A DNA stretch of 64,000 bases, from assembly GCF_029210485.1 (NCBI RefSeq), contig NZ_JARGET010000028.1, positions 53,362 to 117,361 of the forward strand, written 5' to 3'. Positions 1-7,718 of this stretch are shown here, one piece after another (the first letter of the stretch is position 1; every line of letters begins with the position of its first letter). The stretch is from Hoeflea sp. YIM 152468. Its GTDB lineage: Bacteria; Pseudomonadota; Alphaproteobacteria; Rhizobiales; Rhizobiaceae. Both the position numbers and the translations under genes were made by a program. The notes under the pieces are model-generated. The model searched no databases, was not told the DNA's origin, and saw nothing but the letters and a program-made list of their open reading frames with translations.

Positions 1-293
1 TCGCTTGCCCATTCTATGTATGATGATACGAGCCAAACACAAGCCCCGGTTCGTCGGGCCTTTCCCGCAGCCGCTGATCCGGCCGTGCCGCCGGACAGGG
101 AAACCATGCGCGCCAGGGGAGCATTGAGCCGCAAGCACCAGCCTTTTGCCCCCAATCACCCTCAGCAGGACCCTCCAGCGCCGCGCATCCGATAGGCTGC
201 GCAAAGGAAGCTGTATCTGTTTGAGAACGCGGCATGCATTTGGTAAAAGGTCTTCCGATTCAATGGCTTGTGGGCGCTGTTTGTCAATCCGAT

Positions 294-1871
294 TCAGTTC
301 TGGCGTGCGGTTGCGGGCTTTTCGGCAAAGGAACGGACGGTCTTGAGGGCGCCTTCAAGCTGCTCGCCCTTCTCGTCGGCCAGGGCTGCTTCACGCAACA
401 GGCGGCACCAGTGGGCAGCATCATCGCGGCCGGCCAGCAGGGCCACGCCCTGCATGACGCGGTCGAATTTCGACAGACCCCGGGCATGGGTGTCGGAGTA
501 GCCCTTGACCAGGCGGCGGTTGCGCAGGGTTTCAACGCCCAGTGCGTAGTCAATCCTGCTGTAGCTCAGCGCCAGTTCGAGCCAGGTTTCCAGATGGTCT
601 GTTTCAATCGCATGGCGCAGGGTGCCGCGGCGGTATTTGCGCAGGCCGCCGAGAACGTAGAGCTGGGCAAATGGCAACAGCCTGTCGGTGCGCAGCCTGC
701 GTCCGCGGTTGACCACCTTGTCGATCAGCCGCATCGTGCGTGCGCTTCCGGACAGACGCCGGCCGAGGCCGGCGGGCATCATGCCGACAATTTCTTCGGC
801 GCGGGGATGCATGAACTCGGTGAGTTTCATCTGCGCGCCTTTTGCCGGAGCGATCTCGGCGCGGACCCGGGCGAAGCGGCTGCCGCGGGTTTTCAGATCT
901 GCCACCCGGAAGACATCGTCATAGGCCATCGCCTTGGCGATGTATTTTGCCGCCTCGAGTGTCAGTTCATGCCCCTTGGCCGCATCATCGCAGGACAACA
1001 CGGTGTCGAGGCGACCGAGATAGTCTTCGCCATAATCAAGATCCTGAAAGTCGACGACTGCGCGCAGGCCGGTCAGCACCATGTCGCGGACCGGGGCAGG
1101 GAAGGCCGCTGCCCGTGCTTCAAGTGCGGCCCATTTTTCGATGAGGGTTTTCGGTCCCGCCGGCGTGTCGCCGGTACTGCTGCTGCTTTTTTGCTGTGCC
1201 TCGACCTTGCCGCCGGCGGCGGCTTCAAAACCCGCCGCAAAAGCGCGCAGGCTGGCCTCGACGCCACGGCCCGACGCCTTGATCGCGGCTTCAAAACTCT
1301 CCCGCGCGAAGGGCAGCGCCCCCGAACCGGCCAGAGCGCCAAACAGGCTCGCGGAAATCATTGACCCGACGTCGACAGCCATTTTCTCCATGTCGAAGGC
1401 AATGAACCGCTGCGCCGCGATTTCAGCGGCGGCGATCACCTCGTCGGAATCGGCGATACCGTCTCCGGGCACGGTCTTCTCCGAAACGGCGAGCGCCCGG
1501 TGCGAGGAGGCAATCAGGGTGGTGCGGTCAGGGGTGACGAAGCCGCGCATGATGGCGCGTCCAGCCTCCATCATCTCGGCGGCCACCAGGATATCGACAT
1601 CGCCAGCGGCGGGCATCAGCGAGAACACCGGCTGGCGTTCTCCGGCCGGTGCCATTTCCATGTAATAGATGGTCGCGCCTGTGCGTTGGGCGACACCAGC
1701 CACCGACGTGGCCTGGACGACATAGCCATTGCGATGGGCGCAATCCTCGATCCAGTTGGTCAGCACGCCACCGCCCTGGCCACCAACTGCCATGATCGCC
1801 AGCTTGATGATCTGATCGAGCGCCGGATCATTCGGCTGTGCTTTGAGCGCACTGTGGGTGTTGTTTGGCAT
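294..1871 (-). CDS. iorB: Indolepyruvate-type 2-oxoacid:ferredoxin oxidoreductase, beta subunit (long form)
   Basis: This is the beta-type subunit of a two-subunit aryl 2-oxoacid:ferredoxin oxidoreductase, 525 residues long. Residues about 23-230 form the pyruvate/ketoacid oxidoreductase gamma-type domain, with the glycine-rich VGGQGGGVLTNW at 29-40. The remaining ~280 residues are the extension (DUF6537-like) found in the long alphaproteobacterial form, so the protein is more than twice the archaeal IorB length. It follows the alpha subunit after three bases, so the two are surely co-transcribed. Known for the family: an aryl 2-oxoacid plus CoA gives aryl-acyl-CoA, CO2 and reduced ferredoxin. 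The nearby isatin hydrolase-like gene suggests isatinate as substrate, giving 2-aminobenzoyl-CoA; this is inference. Indolepyruvate or phenylpyruvate remains possible. Confidence 0.9.
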   Translation of the reverse strand: MPNNTHSALKAQPNDPALDQIIKLAIMAVGGQGGGVLTNWIEDCAHRNGYVVQATSVAGVAQRTGATIYYMEMAPAGERQPVFSLMPAAGDVDILVAAEMMEAGRAIMRGFVTPDRTTLIASSHRALAVSEKTVPGDGIADSDEVIAAAEIAAQRFIAFDMEKMAVDVGSMISASLFGALAGSGALPFARESFEAAIKASGRGVEASLRAFAAGFEAAAGGKVEAQQKSSSSTGDTPAGPKTLIEKWAALEARAAAFPAPVRDMVLTGLRAVVDFQDLDYGEDYLGRLDTVLSCDDAAKGHELTLEAAKYIAKAMAYDDVFRVADLKTRGSRFARVRAEIAPAKGAQMKLTEFMHPRAEEIVGMMPAGLGRRLSGSARTMRLIDKVVNRGRRLRTDRLLPFAQLYVLGGLRKYRRGTLRHAIETDHLETWLELALSYSRIDYALGVETLRNRRLVKGYSDTHARGLSKFDRVMQGVALLAGRDDAAHWCRLLREAALADEKGEQLEGALKTVRSFAEKPATARQN

Positions 1872-1874
1872 GGG

Positions 1875-4022
1875 TCAGGTCCGGACGAATTCGATACGGC
1901 CGCGCGAGCGGTGATGTTGCAGCCAGGTGATGATCCGGCTGGTGAAAGCGCCGAGGCTGCGTTCGAACCAGTTCGGGTTGAACACCACATCAGCGCGGTA
2001 GAAAGAGGGGCAAAGTACAGCGGCATCGGCGACTTCGCCGCAATTGCCGCAGCCGACGCAGCTCTGGTCGATGCTGGCGACAGGATCGTCGCGCAGGGGA
2101 TCGTCGAGACGCTTGAGCGAGAGTGACGGGCAGCCCGACAGCCGGATGCAGGCATGGTCGCCGGTGCAGACATCCTCATCGATGCCGAATCTTGGCTTCT
2201 CGACCCGGCGGCCTTCCTTGATCGCCTTGCTGGCCAGGGGCTTTTCGCGCCGCTGCTTGTTGAGCATGCACTCCGAGGAGGCGACGATGACCTTGGGGCC
2301 GACATGGTCGGTGGTCAGCGCCTCGTTGAGGATCTGGCGCATCTTCGGCACGTCATAGGTGCGGTCGATCTGGCGCACCCATTTGACGCCGACGCCCTTC
2401 AGCGCATCGGCAATCGGTTGACCGGTGGTTTTGGTGGGGTTGGTCGCGCGTGAAGACAGAATGTCCTGTCCGCCGGTCGCCGCCGAATAGAAGTTGTCGA
2501 CAATGACGATCACGCCATCGGACTGGTTGTAGACGGCGTTGCCGATGGAGGAGGACAGACCGTTGTGCCAGAAACCGCCATCGCCGAGAATGGAGATCGA
2601 GCGCTTGTCGCCACCGCCGTCAAAGGCGGCATTGGAGGCGGGGCCGAGGCCATAGCCCATGGTCGATCCGCCGATTTCGAAAGGCGGCAGGGTGGCAAAC
2701 AGATGGCAGCCGATATCGGCCGCGATCTGGTGCTTGCCGTGCTCCATTTCGGTCAGTTTGATGGCAGCGAAGATCGGCCGTTCGGGGCAGCCGGTGCAGA
2801 AGCCCGGCGGGCGCATCGGGACGGTCTTGGACAGATCGGGCAGCGCCGGTTTCTGGTCGGAGTTGGGCGCGCGCAGCCGGGCGGGCAGCATTTCCGGCGC
2901 GGCTTTCCTGATGAATGCCTCGAGGCCGTCGAGCATCACCTGGCCGGTGTACTCGCCGGCCATGGGCAGCATGTCCTTGCCATGCAGCTTGACGGAGCTG
3001 CCTGCCTTGTACAAGGCCGACCCAAGTGCCTGTTCGATGAATTCCGGCTGGCCTTCCTCGACCACCAGGACTGCGGATTTGCCTTGGCAGAACTCGGAGA
3101 ATTCGTCAGGAACCAGCGGATAGGTGACATTGAGGACATAGAGCGGAATTTCGGTCTCGCCGTGAATGTCGGCCAGGCCGAGGCGTTGCAATGCCCGGAT
3201 CACACCATTGTACATGCCGCCCTGAAGGACGATGCCGATGGGAGCCTGTTTCGGCCCGAACATCTCGTTGAGGCCATTGTCGCGTATGTGTTTGAGCGCC
3301 GCCGGCCAGCGGTTGTCGATCTTGTCGTGCTCCTGCAGGTAGGACATCGGCGGCAGCACGACGCGGGCGTAATCGCTGCGCGGATTGGCCAGCGCGTCCT
3401 TGACGGTAAAGGGCGGGCGCTTGTTGTCCTTGGCCTGAAAGCTGCCGGTGACGTGGCAGGAGCGGATCCGCACCATCAGCATGACCGGCGTGTTGGTGGC
3501 TTCCGAGAGCTCGAAACCCTGATGCACGGACTGAACGATGGAGGGCAGGTTGGGCCGCGGATCGAGCAGCCACATCTGTGATTTCATGGCGAAGGCATGG
3601 CTGCGCTCCTGCATGATCGAGGAGCCTTCGCCGTAGTCCTCGCCAATGATGACCAGCGCGCCGCCGGTGACACCAGCGGAGGAGAGGTTGGCGAGCGCAT
3701 CCGATGCCACATTGACGCCGACCGGGCCTTTGAAGGTGACGGCGCCGCGGATCGGATAGTGCACCGAGGCCGCAAGCATGGCGGCTGCTGCGGCCTCAGA
3801 GGCATTGGCCTCATAGCGCACGCCAAGTTCGGTGAGGATTTCCTCGGCGTCTGCGAGCACGTCCATCAAGTGACTGATCGGCGCACCCTGATAGCCGCCG
3901 ACGTAACCGACGCCTGCTTCCAGCAGCGCCTTTGTCAGCGCCAGAATACCCTCGCCCGAGAAGGTTTCGCCTTCACCGATCTTGAGTTTCTGGACTTCCT
4001 TGGCGAAAGAACGTTCAGCCAT
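1875..4022 (-). CDS. iorA: Indolepyruvate-type 2-oxoacid:ferredoxin oxidoreductase, alpha subunit
   Basis: This is the 715-residue TPP-binding alpha subunit, partner of the gene 3 bases downstream. The N-terminal half carries the pyrimidine-binding fold. The TPP diphosphate motif GDGGFWHNG followed by the Asn-containing VDNFYSAATGGQ lies near residue 480. The C-terminal part (about 615-670) is a ferredoxin-like domain with two cysteine groups, one around CTGDHACIRLSGCP and one around CVGCGNC, suited to two [4Fe-4S] clusters. The domain order and length match IorA. It acts in the cytoplasm and passes electrons to ferredoxin. It is the fifth gene of the leftward operon that starts at 7589. Substrate preference cannot be read from the sequence; aryl glyoxylates and arylpyruvates are the candidates. 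Confidence 0.92.
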   Translation of the reverse strand: MAERSFAKEVQKLKIGEGETFSGEGILALTKALLEAGVGYVGGYQGAPISHLMDVLADAEEILTELGVRYEANASEAAAAAMLAASVHYPIRGAVTFKGPVGVNVASDALANLSSAGVTGGALVIIGEDYGEGSSIMQERSHAFAMKSQMWLLDPRPNLPSIVQSVHQGFELSEATNTPVMLMVRIRSCHVTGSFQAKDNKRPPFTVKDALANPRSDYARVVLPPMSYLQEHDKIDNRWPAALKHIRDNGLNEMFGPKQAPIGIVLQGGMYNGVIRALQRLGLADIHGETEIPLYVLNVTYPLVPDEFSEFCQGKSAVLVVEEGQPEFIEQALGSALYKAGSSVKLHGKDMLPMAGEYTGQVMLDGLEAFIRKAAPEMLPARLRAPNSDQKPALPDLSKTVPMRPPGFCTGCPERPIFAAIKLTEMEHGKHQIAADIGCHLFATLPPFEIGGSTMGYGLGPASNAAFDGGGDKRSISILGDGGFWHNGLSSSIGNAVYNQSDGVIVIVDNFYSAATGGQDILSSRATNPTKTTGQPIADALKGVGVKWVRQIDRTYDVPKMRQILNEALTTDHVGPKVIVASSECMLNKQRREKPLASKAIKEGRRVEKPRFGIDEDVCTGDHACIRLSGCPSLSLKRLDDPLRDDPVASIDQSCVGCGNCGEVADAAVLCPSFYRADVVFNPNWFERSLGAFTSRIITWLQHHRSRGRIEFVRT

Positions 4023-4056
4023 CGTCTACCTCCAACTGCGTGTCTGCCGGCCTGGG

Positions 4057-4653
4057 TTAATCGGCAGGTTCGGTGTTGGACCAGAGCGCTGGTCCACCGT
4101 CTTGTTCGTAAGCCATGCCCTTGGGAAAGGAGATTGCCTCCAGCTGAAGGCCCCATGGGGCGAAGAAATAGAGGATCGACTGTCCGGCGGCAGGGCCTTC
4201 AGTGACCGGAAAAGGCCCCATCAGCGTGCGGATGCCCTGTTCCTTGAAATAGGCCGCTGCGGCGTCAATGTCATCGACGTAAAAGGCAAGGTGGTGCCCG
4301 CCGATATCGCTGTTGCGCGGCCGGACCGTCTGCTGGTCCGGCGCATCATAGGAAAACAGCTCGATATTGCTGCCAAAACCGCAGCGCATCAGCGTGATCT
4401 GGTTGACCACCGCACGCGGGTCGACATCGAGCAGATCCTGCATGAAGGTGCCGCTGTCATCCCGGAAAGGACCGAATGAGGTCGCTTTCTCGCAGCCGAG
4501 CACGTCGGTGAAAAAACTCTCTGCCTCGTCGATGTCTGGAACGGTGAGACCAATGTGGTTGATGCCGCGCACACCAGGCAGGGTTTCAGCCCCCGCGCCC
4601 GAGATCCCCATACTCACGGCGAATGCGGCGACAGCCAGAATGCTATGCTTCAT
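4057..4653 (-). CDS. VOC-family (glyoxalase/dioxygenase fold) protein with signal peptide
   Basis: This 198-residue protein starts with a clear Sec signal peptide (residues 1-22, ending GAGAE). A single vicinal-oxygen-chelate domain follows. The usual metal-ligand positions are recognisable: His in NHIGLTV, Glu in NIELF, His in GGHHLAFYV and Glu in LQLEAI. Such domains serve in glyoxalases, extradiol dioxygenases and epimerases, so the reaction is open. An exported VOC protein inside a catabolic operon is unusual, because most VOC enzymes are cytoplasmic. It sits between the MarR gene and iorA on the same strand with gaps of about 50 and 34 bases. It may act on a periplasmic aromatic intermediate or bind one; this is inference. 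Confidence 0.85.
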   Translation of the reverse strand: MKHSILAVAAFAVSMGISGAGAETLPGVRGINHIGLTVPDIDEAESFFTDVLGCEKATSFGPFRDDSGTFMQDLLDVDPRAVVNQITLMRCGFGSNIELFSYDAPDQQTVRPRNSDIGGHHLAFYVDDIDAAAAYFKEQGIRTLMGPFPVTEGPAAGQSILYFFAPWGLQLEAISFPKGMAYEQDGGPALWSNTEPAD

Positions 4654-4705
4654 TGGTTTTCTCCCGGGTTGCGTCGATCTGGTTCAAAAAACTGGCTTCA
4701 GGCGG

Positions 4706-5197
4706 TCAAAAATCGTGTTTCCTGACATTGTTGAGCATCTTCTGCAGGGTGGTGACAAAGGCCTGGCGCTCTTCAGCCGGAATGTCCTTGAACATCTGTT
4801 CGTAGACCCGAACCATTGAAGGCCAGAGCTGATCGAGGGCTGCGCGGCCTGCTTCGGTTATGCTGATGCGGGTGACCCGGCTGTCGGTGGGATCGGGGTC
4901 GCGCCGGACCAGACCGTCCGAGGCCAGTTGCTCGAGCGAACGGCTGAGTGTTGATTGTTCGACCACTGCGTAAACGGCGAGCTCGGTGATCGGCAGGGCA
5001 TCGATGACCGAGAGCACCGCCAGCGCCCGCATTTTCGGTGTGGTCAAGCCCAGACCGGTCATTTCCTGCCGCAGATCGGCGTTGTAGCGACCCATGATCC
5101 GGTTCATCAGGTAAGGCGCAAAATTGGACAGGCCGATTTCGCCCAGCCGCGGTATCGGTTCTGATTTTTCGGAAACTGCAGATTTGATGTCGTTCAT
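4706..5197 (-). CDS. MarR-family transcriptional regulator (first of two)
   Basis: This 163-residue MarR-type winged-helix regulator has the recognition region VEQSTLSRSLEQLASDGLVRR and the following wing DPTDSRVTRISITEAG. Its start codon overlaps the stop of the FAD oxidoreductase upstream by four bases, so it belongs to the leftward operon. Auxin-degradation loci of the iad and iac types are known to be controlled by MarR repressors that bind indole-3-acetate. By position this protein is a good candidate for that role here, with the 7590-7718 divergent promoter region as target. The ligand is inferred, not seen. Confidence 0.92.
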   Translation of the reverse strand: MNDIKSAVSEKSEPIPRLGEIGLSNFAPYLMNRIMGRYNADLRQEMTGLGLTTPKMRALAVLSVIDALPITELAVYAVVEQSTLSRSLEQLASDGLVRRDPDPTDSRVTRISITEAGRAALDQLWPSMVRVYEQMFKDIPAEERQAFVTTLQKMLNNVRKHDF

Positions 5198-6771
5198 CCA
5201 GCCAACCTCTTTGCCAACAGAAAGCCCGAACCGCCACCAAGACCTGGCCCCGGGTGGGTCGAGGCGCCGATATGATGCAGGTTTGAAATCGCGGTTGCGT
5301 TGTTCCTGGTGTGGGCGAAGGGACGCCAGATGAAGAACTGGTCGAGCGCGCAGGAGCCGCCATAGGGGTCGCCACCGACCAGATTGATGTTCATGGTTTC
5401 AAGATCCACCGGCGAATAGGCCTTTCGCGCCAGAATGCTGTCGGCGAAGCCGTCAATATGAGCGGCCAGGATCGCTTCGATGCGGTCGGCAAAGGCCTCG
5501 CGGGTGGCCTCATTCCAGACGCCGTCGGTCTCAACTTCGCCTGCCGCATCGCCCTTGATGGTGCGTGGTGCATCGGGGATCTGCAGCCAGAGAATGGACT
5601 TGCCTTCGGGGCAGCGGGACGGATCGAGGCGGTGCGGCTGGCCGACGCAGACGGTCGGCGTCACCGGCAGCAGGCCGCGCTCGGCTTCATTGGACGACTT
5701 GGAGACGGAATCGATGCCATCGGCGAGGTGGATGAGCGCGACGTCCTCCAATCCATCTGTTTTCCAGCGGATCGGCCCATCGAGAGCGTAATGGAGCTGA
5801 AAATTGCCGCGGCCGTGGCGGAACTGGCTCAGCCCGGTTGCCTCACCCTCTGAAACGGCTTTGGTGTCGTCGCGGAGCAGCCGGTTGTAAAGCTGACCCG
5901 GCGCGACGGAACAAATGACATGGGATGCGGTGAGTTCAATTCCGTCTGCCAGCCGGACCCCGACGGCCTTGCCGTTGCGCACACGAATCTGGTCGACATC
6001 GGCATCGGCCCGCAGTTCGCCGCCGTTTGCCTCAATCAGGCTTTTGAAGGCAGCGACTGCCTGACTGGCGCCGCCCTTGACCACCGGCGCACCGGCGGCT
6101 TCCAGCGCAAAGGCGATAACCTTGCCCATCTGGCCGCCATAGGCGGATTCGGGCGTCAGGCCGGTGTGCAGTGCCCACGGCGCCCACAAGGCCTGAACCA
6201 GTTCGGAGGCGTAGGTGGCTTCGAGCCAGGCGCGGGTCGGGCGCAGGGCCTGGCCCATCCAGGCCGCGAGCCCACGGGGTCCGCGTTTCCACGCCTGCCT
6301 GGCCAGCAGCCTGGCGGTCGGCCAGCTCCACAATTCGCCGCCCAGCAGCGTGAACAAGAACGGCGCGTCAGCCTCGATGGCCCCGACGTCGGCACCGTGC
6401 CGGTCGCCATCACCGGGCACAAGGGTATTGAATGTCTCGATGTTGGCGGCCCGGTCCGTACTGAGCACCAGTGACGAGCCGTCGGGCCGCAAGACGCCGG
6501 TCGGATGCGGCGTGTGACAGAACTCAAGCCCATGCCGGGCCAGGTCGGACCCGAGTGCGGCATGGGCGGGAGAGGTGAGGAACAGAACGAAAGTTGCCGC
6601 CATCACGTCATGGTGGAAGCCGGGCAGAGTGACGTCCTCGGTGCGCATGCAGCCGCCGAATCGGCTCTCGCGCTCGAGAACCAGGACACGCTTGCCCTTT
6701 GAGGACAGCATGGCTGCAGCAACGAGCGAATTGATGCCGCTGCCGACAATGATGTGGTCATAGTCTGCCAT
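5194..6771 (-). CDS. NAD(P)/FAD-dependent oxidoreductase, phytoene desaturase/CrtI-like (first of two)
   Basis: This 525-residue flavoprotein has an N-terminal Rossmann dinucleotide motif (IIVGSGINSLVAAAMLSSKG, residues 7-26, followed by the Glu of VLERE). A C-terminal FAD-binding segment ends in GASTHPGPGLGGGSGFLLAK. I chose the ATG at 6771 because the flavin motif begins directly after it; an upstream in-frame extension to 7011 is Arg/Pro-rich and overlaps the neighbouring gene. It is related to the gene at 7719-9299, which diverges from the same locus. CrtI-like flavoproteins desaturate or oxidise hydrophobic substrates; no carotenoid genes are nearby. I infer a role in oxidising an indolic substrate or intermediate. 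Confidence 0.88.
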   Translation of the reverse strand: MADYDHIIVGSGINSLVAAAMLSSKGKRVLVLERESRFGGCMRTEDVTLPGFHHDVMAATFVLFLTSPAHAALGSDLARHGLEFCHTPHPTGVLRPDGSSLVLSTDRAANIETFNTLVPGDGDRHGADVGAIEADAPFLFTLLGGELWSWPTARLLARQAWKRGPRGLAAWMGQALRPTRAWLEATYASELVQALWAPWALHTGLTPESAYGGQMGKVIAFALEAAGAPVVKGGASQAVAAFKSLIEANGGELRADADVDQIRVRNGKAVGVRLADGIELTASHVICSVAPGQLYNRLLRDDTKAVSEGEATGLSQFRHGRGNFQLHYALDGPIRWKTDGLEDVALIHLADGIDSVSKSSNEAERGLLPVTPTVCVGQPHRLDPSRCPEGKSILWLQIPDAPRTIKGDAAGEVETDGVWNEATREAFADRIEAILAAHIDGFADSILARKAYSPVDLETMNINLVGGDPYGGSCALDQFFIWRPFAHTRNNATAISNLHHIGASTHPGPGLGGGSGFLLAKRLAG

Positions 6772-6797
6772 TGCCCTGGTCCCCGGCGCGGTGTGTC

Positions 6798-7589
6798 TTA
6801 ACCGCGTGCGACCAGTGCCATGGCGCGGATCGGGCTTCCCGTGCCCTTGACGATCTTCAGCGGCGCAGCGATCAGGATTGCGCCCTTGGGCGGCAGCTTG
6901 TCGAGATTGGCCAGCGAAGCAAGACCGTATTTGTTGGCCGCGTGCAGCAGATTGTGGGCCGGGTAGGGCGGCTCCATTCCGCCGGCCTGCCCGGCGTCGG
7001 TGCCGATGCATTGATTGCCCCAGCCAATCACGCCCTTGGACAGAATGTACTCAATGCAATCGACCGTCGGGCCAGGCGAGTGCGGGCCGGTTTCATCAGC
7101 ATTGAGATAGGCCGCTTCATCACCGGCACGGGAGTCCCAGTCGGAGCGCATCACCACCCATTCGCCGGCCTTGATCTCGCCATGCTTGGCTTCCCAGGCT
7201 TTGACGCCAGCAGCATCGAGCAGGAAATCAGGATTCTTTGCCACGTCAGCGGAGCAGTCGATCACATTGACCGGTGCCACGAAATTCTGCGGCGGAATGG
7301 AATCGGTGTAGCCATCAACATAGTCCTTGCCGGTGATCCAGTGATGCGGCGCATCGAAATGGGTGCCGGAGTGCTCGCCGAGCTTGAGCCAGTTCCAGGC
7401 AAAGAAAGGCCCGTCACTGTCATATTCGGAAATCTTGTGAATTTCGATTTTCGGCGTGTTCTTGGCGAAGTCTTCCGGCAGTTGCAGAAGCGGTGTGTCG
7501 GGACCGAGCGGGCCGGAGAGATCGACCACCTCCACTTTTCCCTCAATCAACAGTCCGGCGAGATTACCAAGTGTTTCCGTGGCGTTCAT
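6798..7589 (-). CDS. Isatin hydrolase-like metal-dependent hydrolase (cyclase/kynurenine formamidase family)
   Basis: This 263-residue protein belongs to the cyclase family (which includes KynB). The metal-site motif HSGTHFDAPHH occupies residues 73-83, giving predicted metal ligands His73, His77 and Asp79 and a catalytic His82/83. The surrounding stretches YDSDGPFFAWNW, CIGTDAGQAGGMEPP and PAHNLLH closely resemble, from memory, the isatin hydrolase of Labrenzia aggregata rather than typical KynB, which is shorter. Isatin hydrolase opens isatin to isatinate, a step in the indole-3-acetate degradation described for Bradyrhizobium. It is the first gene of the leftward operon. N-formylkynurenine hydrolysis is an alternative or additional activity, because no separate kynB is present in the window. 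Confidence 0.85.
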   Translation of the reverse strand: MNATETLGNLAGLLIEGKVEVVDLSGPLGPDTPLLQLPEDFAKNTPKIEIHKISEYDSDGPFFAWNWLKLGEHSGTHFDAPHHWITGKDYVDGYTDSIPPQNFVAPVNVIDCSADVAKNPDFLLDAAGVKAWEAKHGEIKAGEWVVMRSDWDSRAGDEAAYLNADETGPHSPGPTVDCIEYILSKGVIGWGNQCIGTDAGQAGGMEPPYPAHNLLHAANKYGLASLANLDKLPPKGAILIAAPLKIVKGTGSPIRAMALVARG

Positions 7590-7683
7590 GAATGATCCTC
7601 CTCAGGCAGGCGTACAAGTGTCTGAAAACTGCATCCCGGATGGCGGGTTGTGTGTCTGCACCAAATTGATGCTAGACAAAATA

Positions 7684-7698
7684 ATATGCATTTGCAAT
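7684..7698. promoter_or_regulatory. Candidate regulator site in the divergent promoter region
   Basis: The 129-bp gap between the divergent genes at 7589 and 7719 contains an AT-rich stretch (about 7668-7705) unlike its GC-rich surroundings. Within it, ATATGCA is followed directly by TTTGCAAT, with an inner TGCA-TT-TGCA inverted repeat. A related sequence (ATATGCA...TTGCAAT) occurs at 15754-15771, upstream of the 2-aminobenzoyl-CoA operon. The form fits an operator for one of the two MarR proteins encoded in the locus; this is inference. Confidence 0.4.
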
Positions 7699-7718
7699 TA
7701 TAAATCTCGACCGGGGGG

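Noticed and set aside
1..293. Short reading frames on both strands before the iorB stop
   Set aside because: They show biased Arg/Pro/Cys composition typical of out-of-frame high-GC sequence, no ribosome-binding sites and no recognisable domain. Nothing else was seen in this stretch.
5920..6474. Long plus-strand frames opposite the FAD oxidoreductase (and similar frames opposite other genes)
   Set aside because: They are mirror frames of well-supported genes, with no domains and shadow-like composition.
6772..7011. 80-residue N-terminal extension of the FAD oxidoreductase
   Set aside because: The extension is Arg/Gly-rich, overlaps the isatin hydrolase-like gene and precedes the flavin motif that normally begins the protein.
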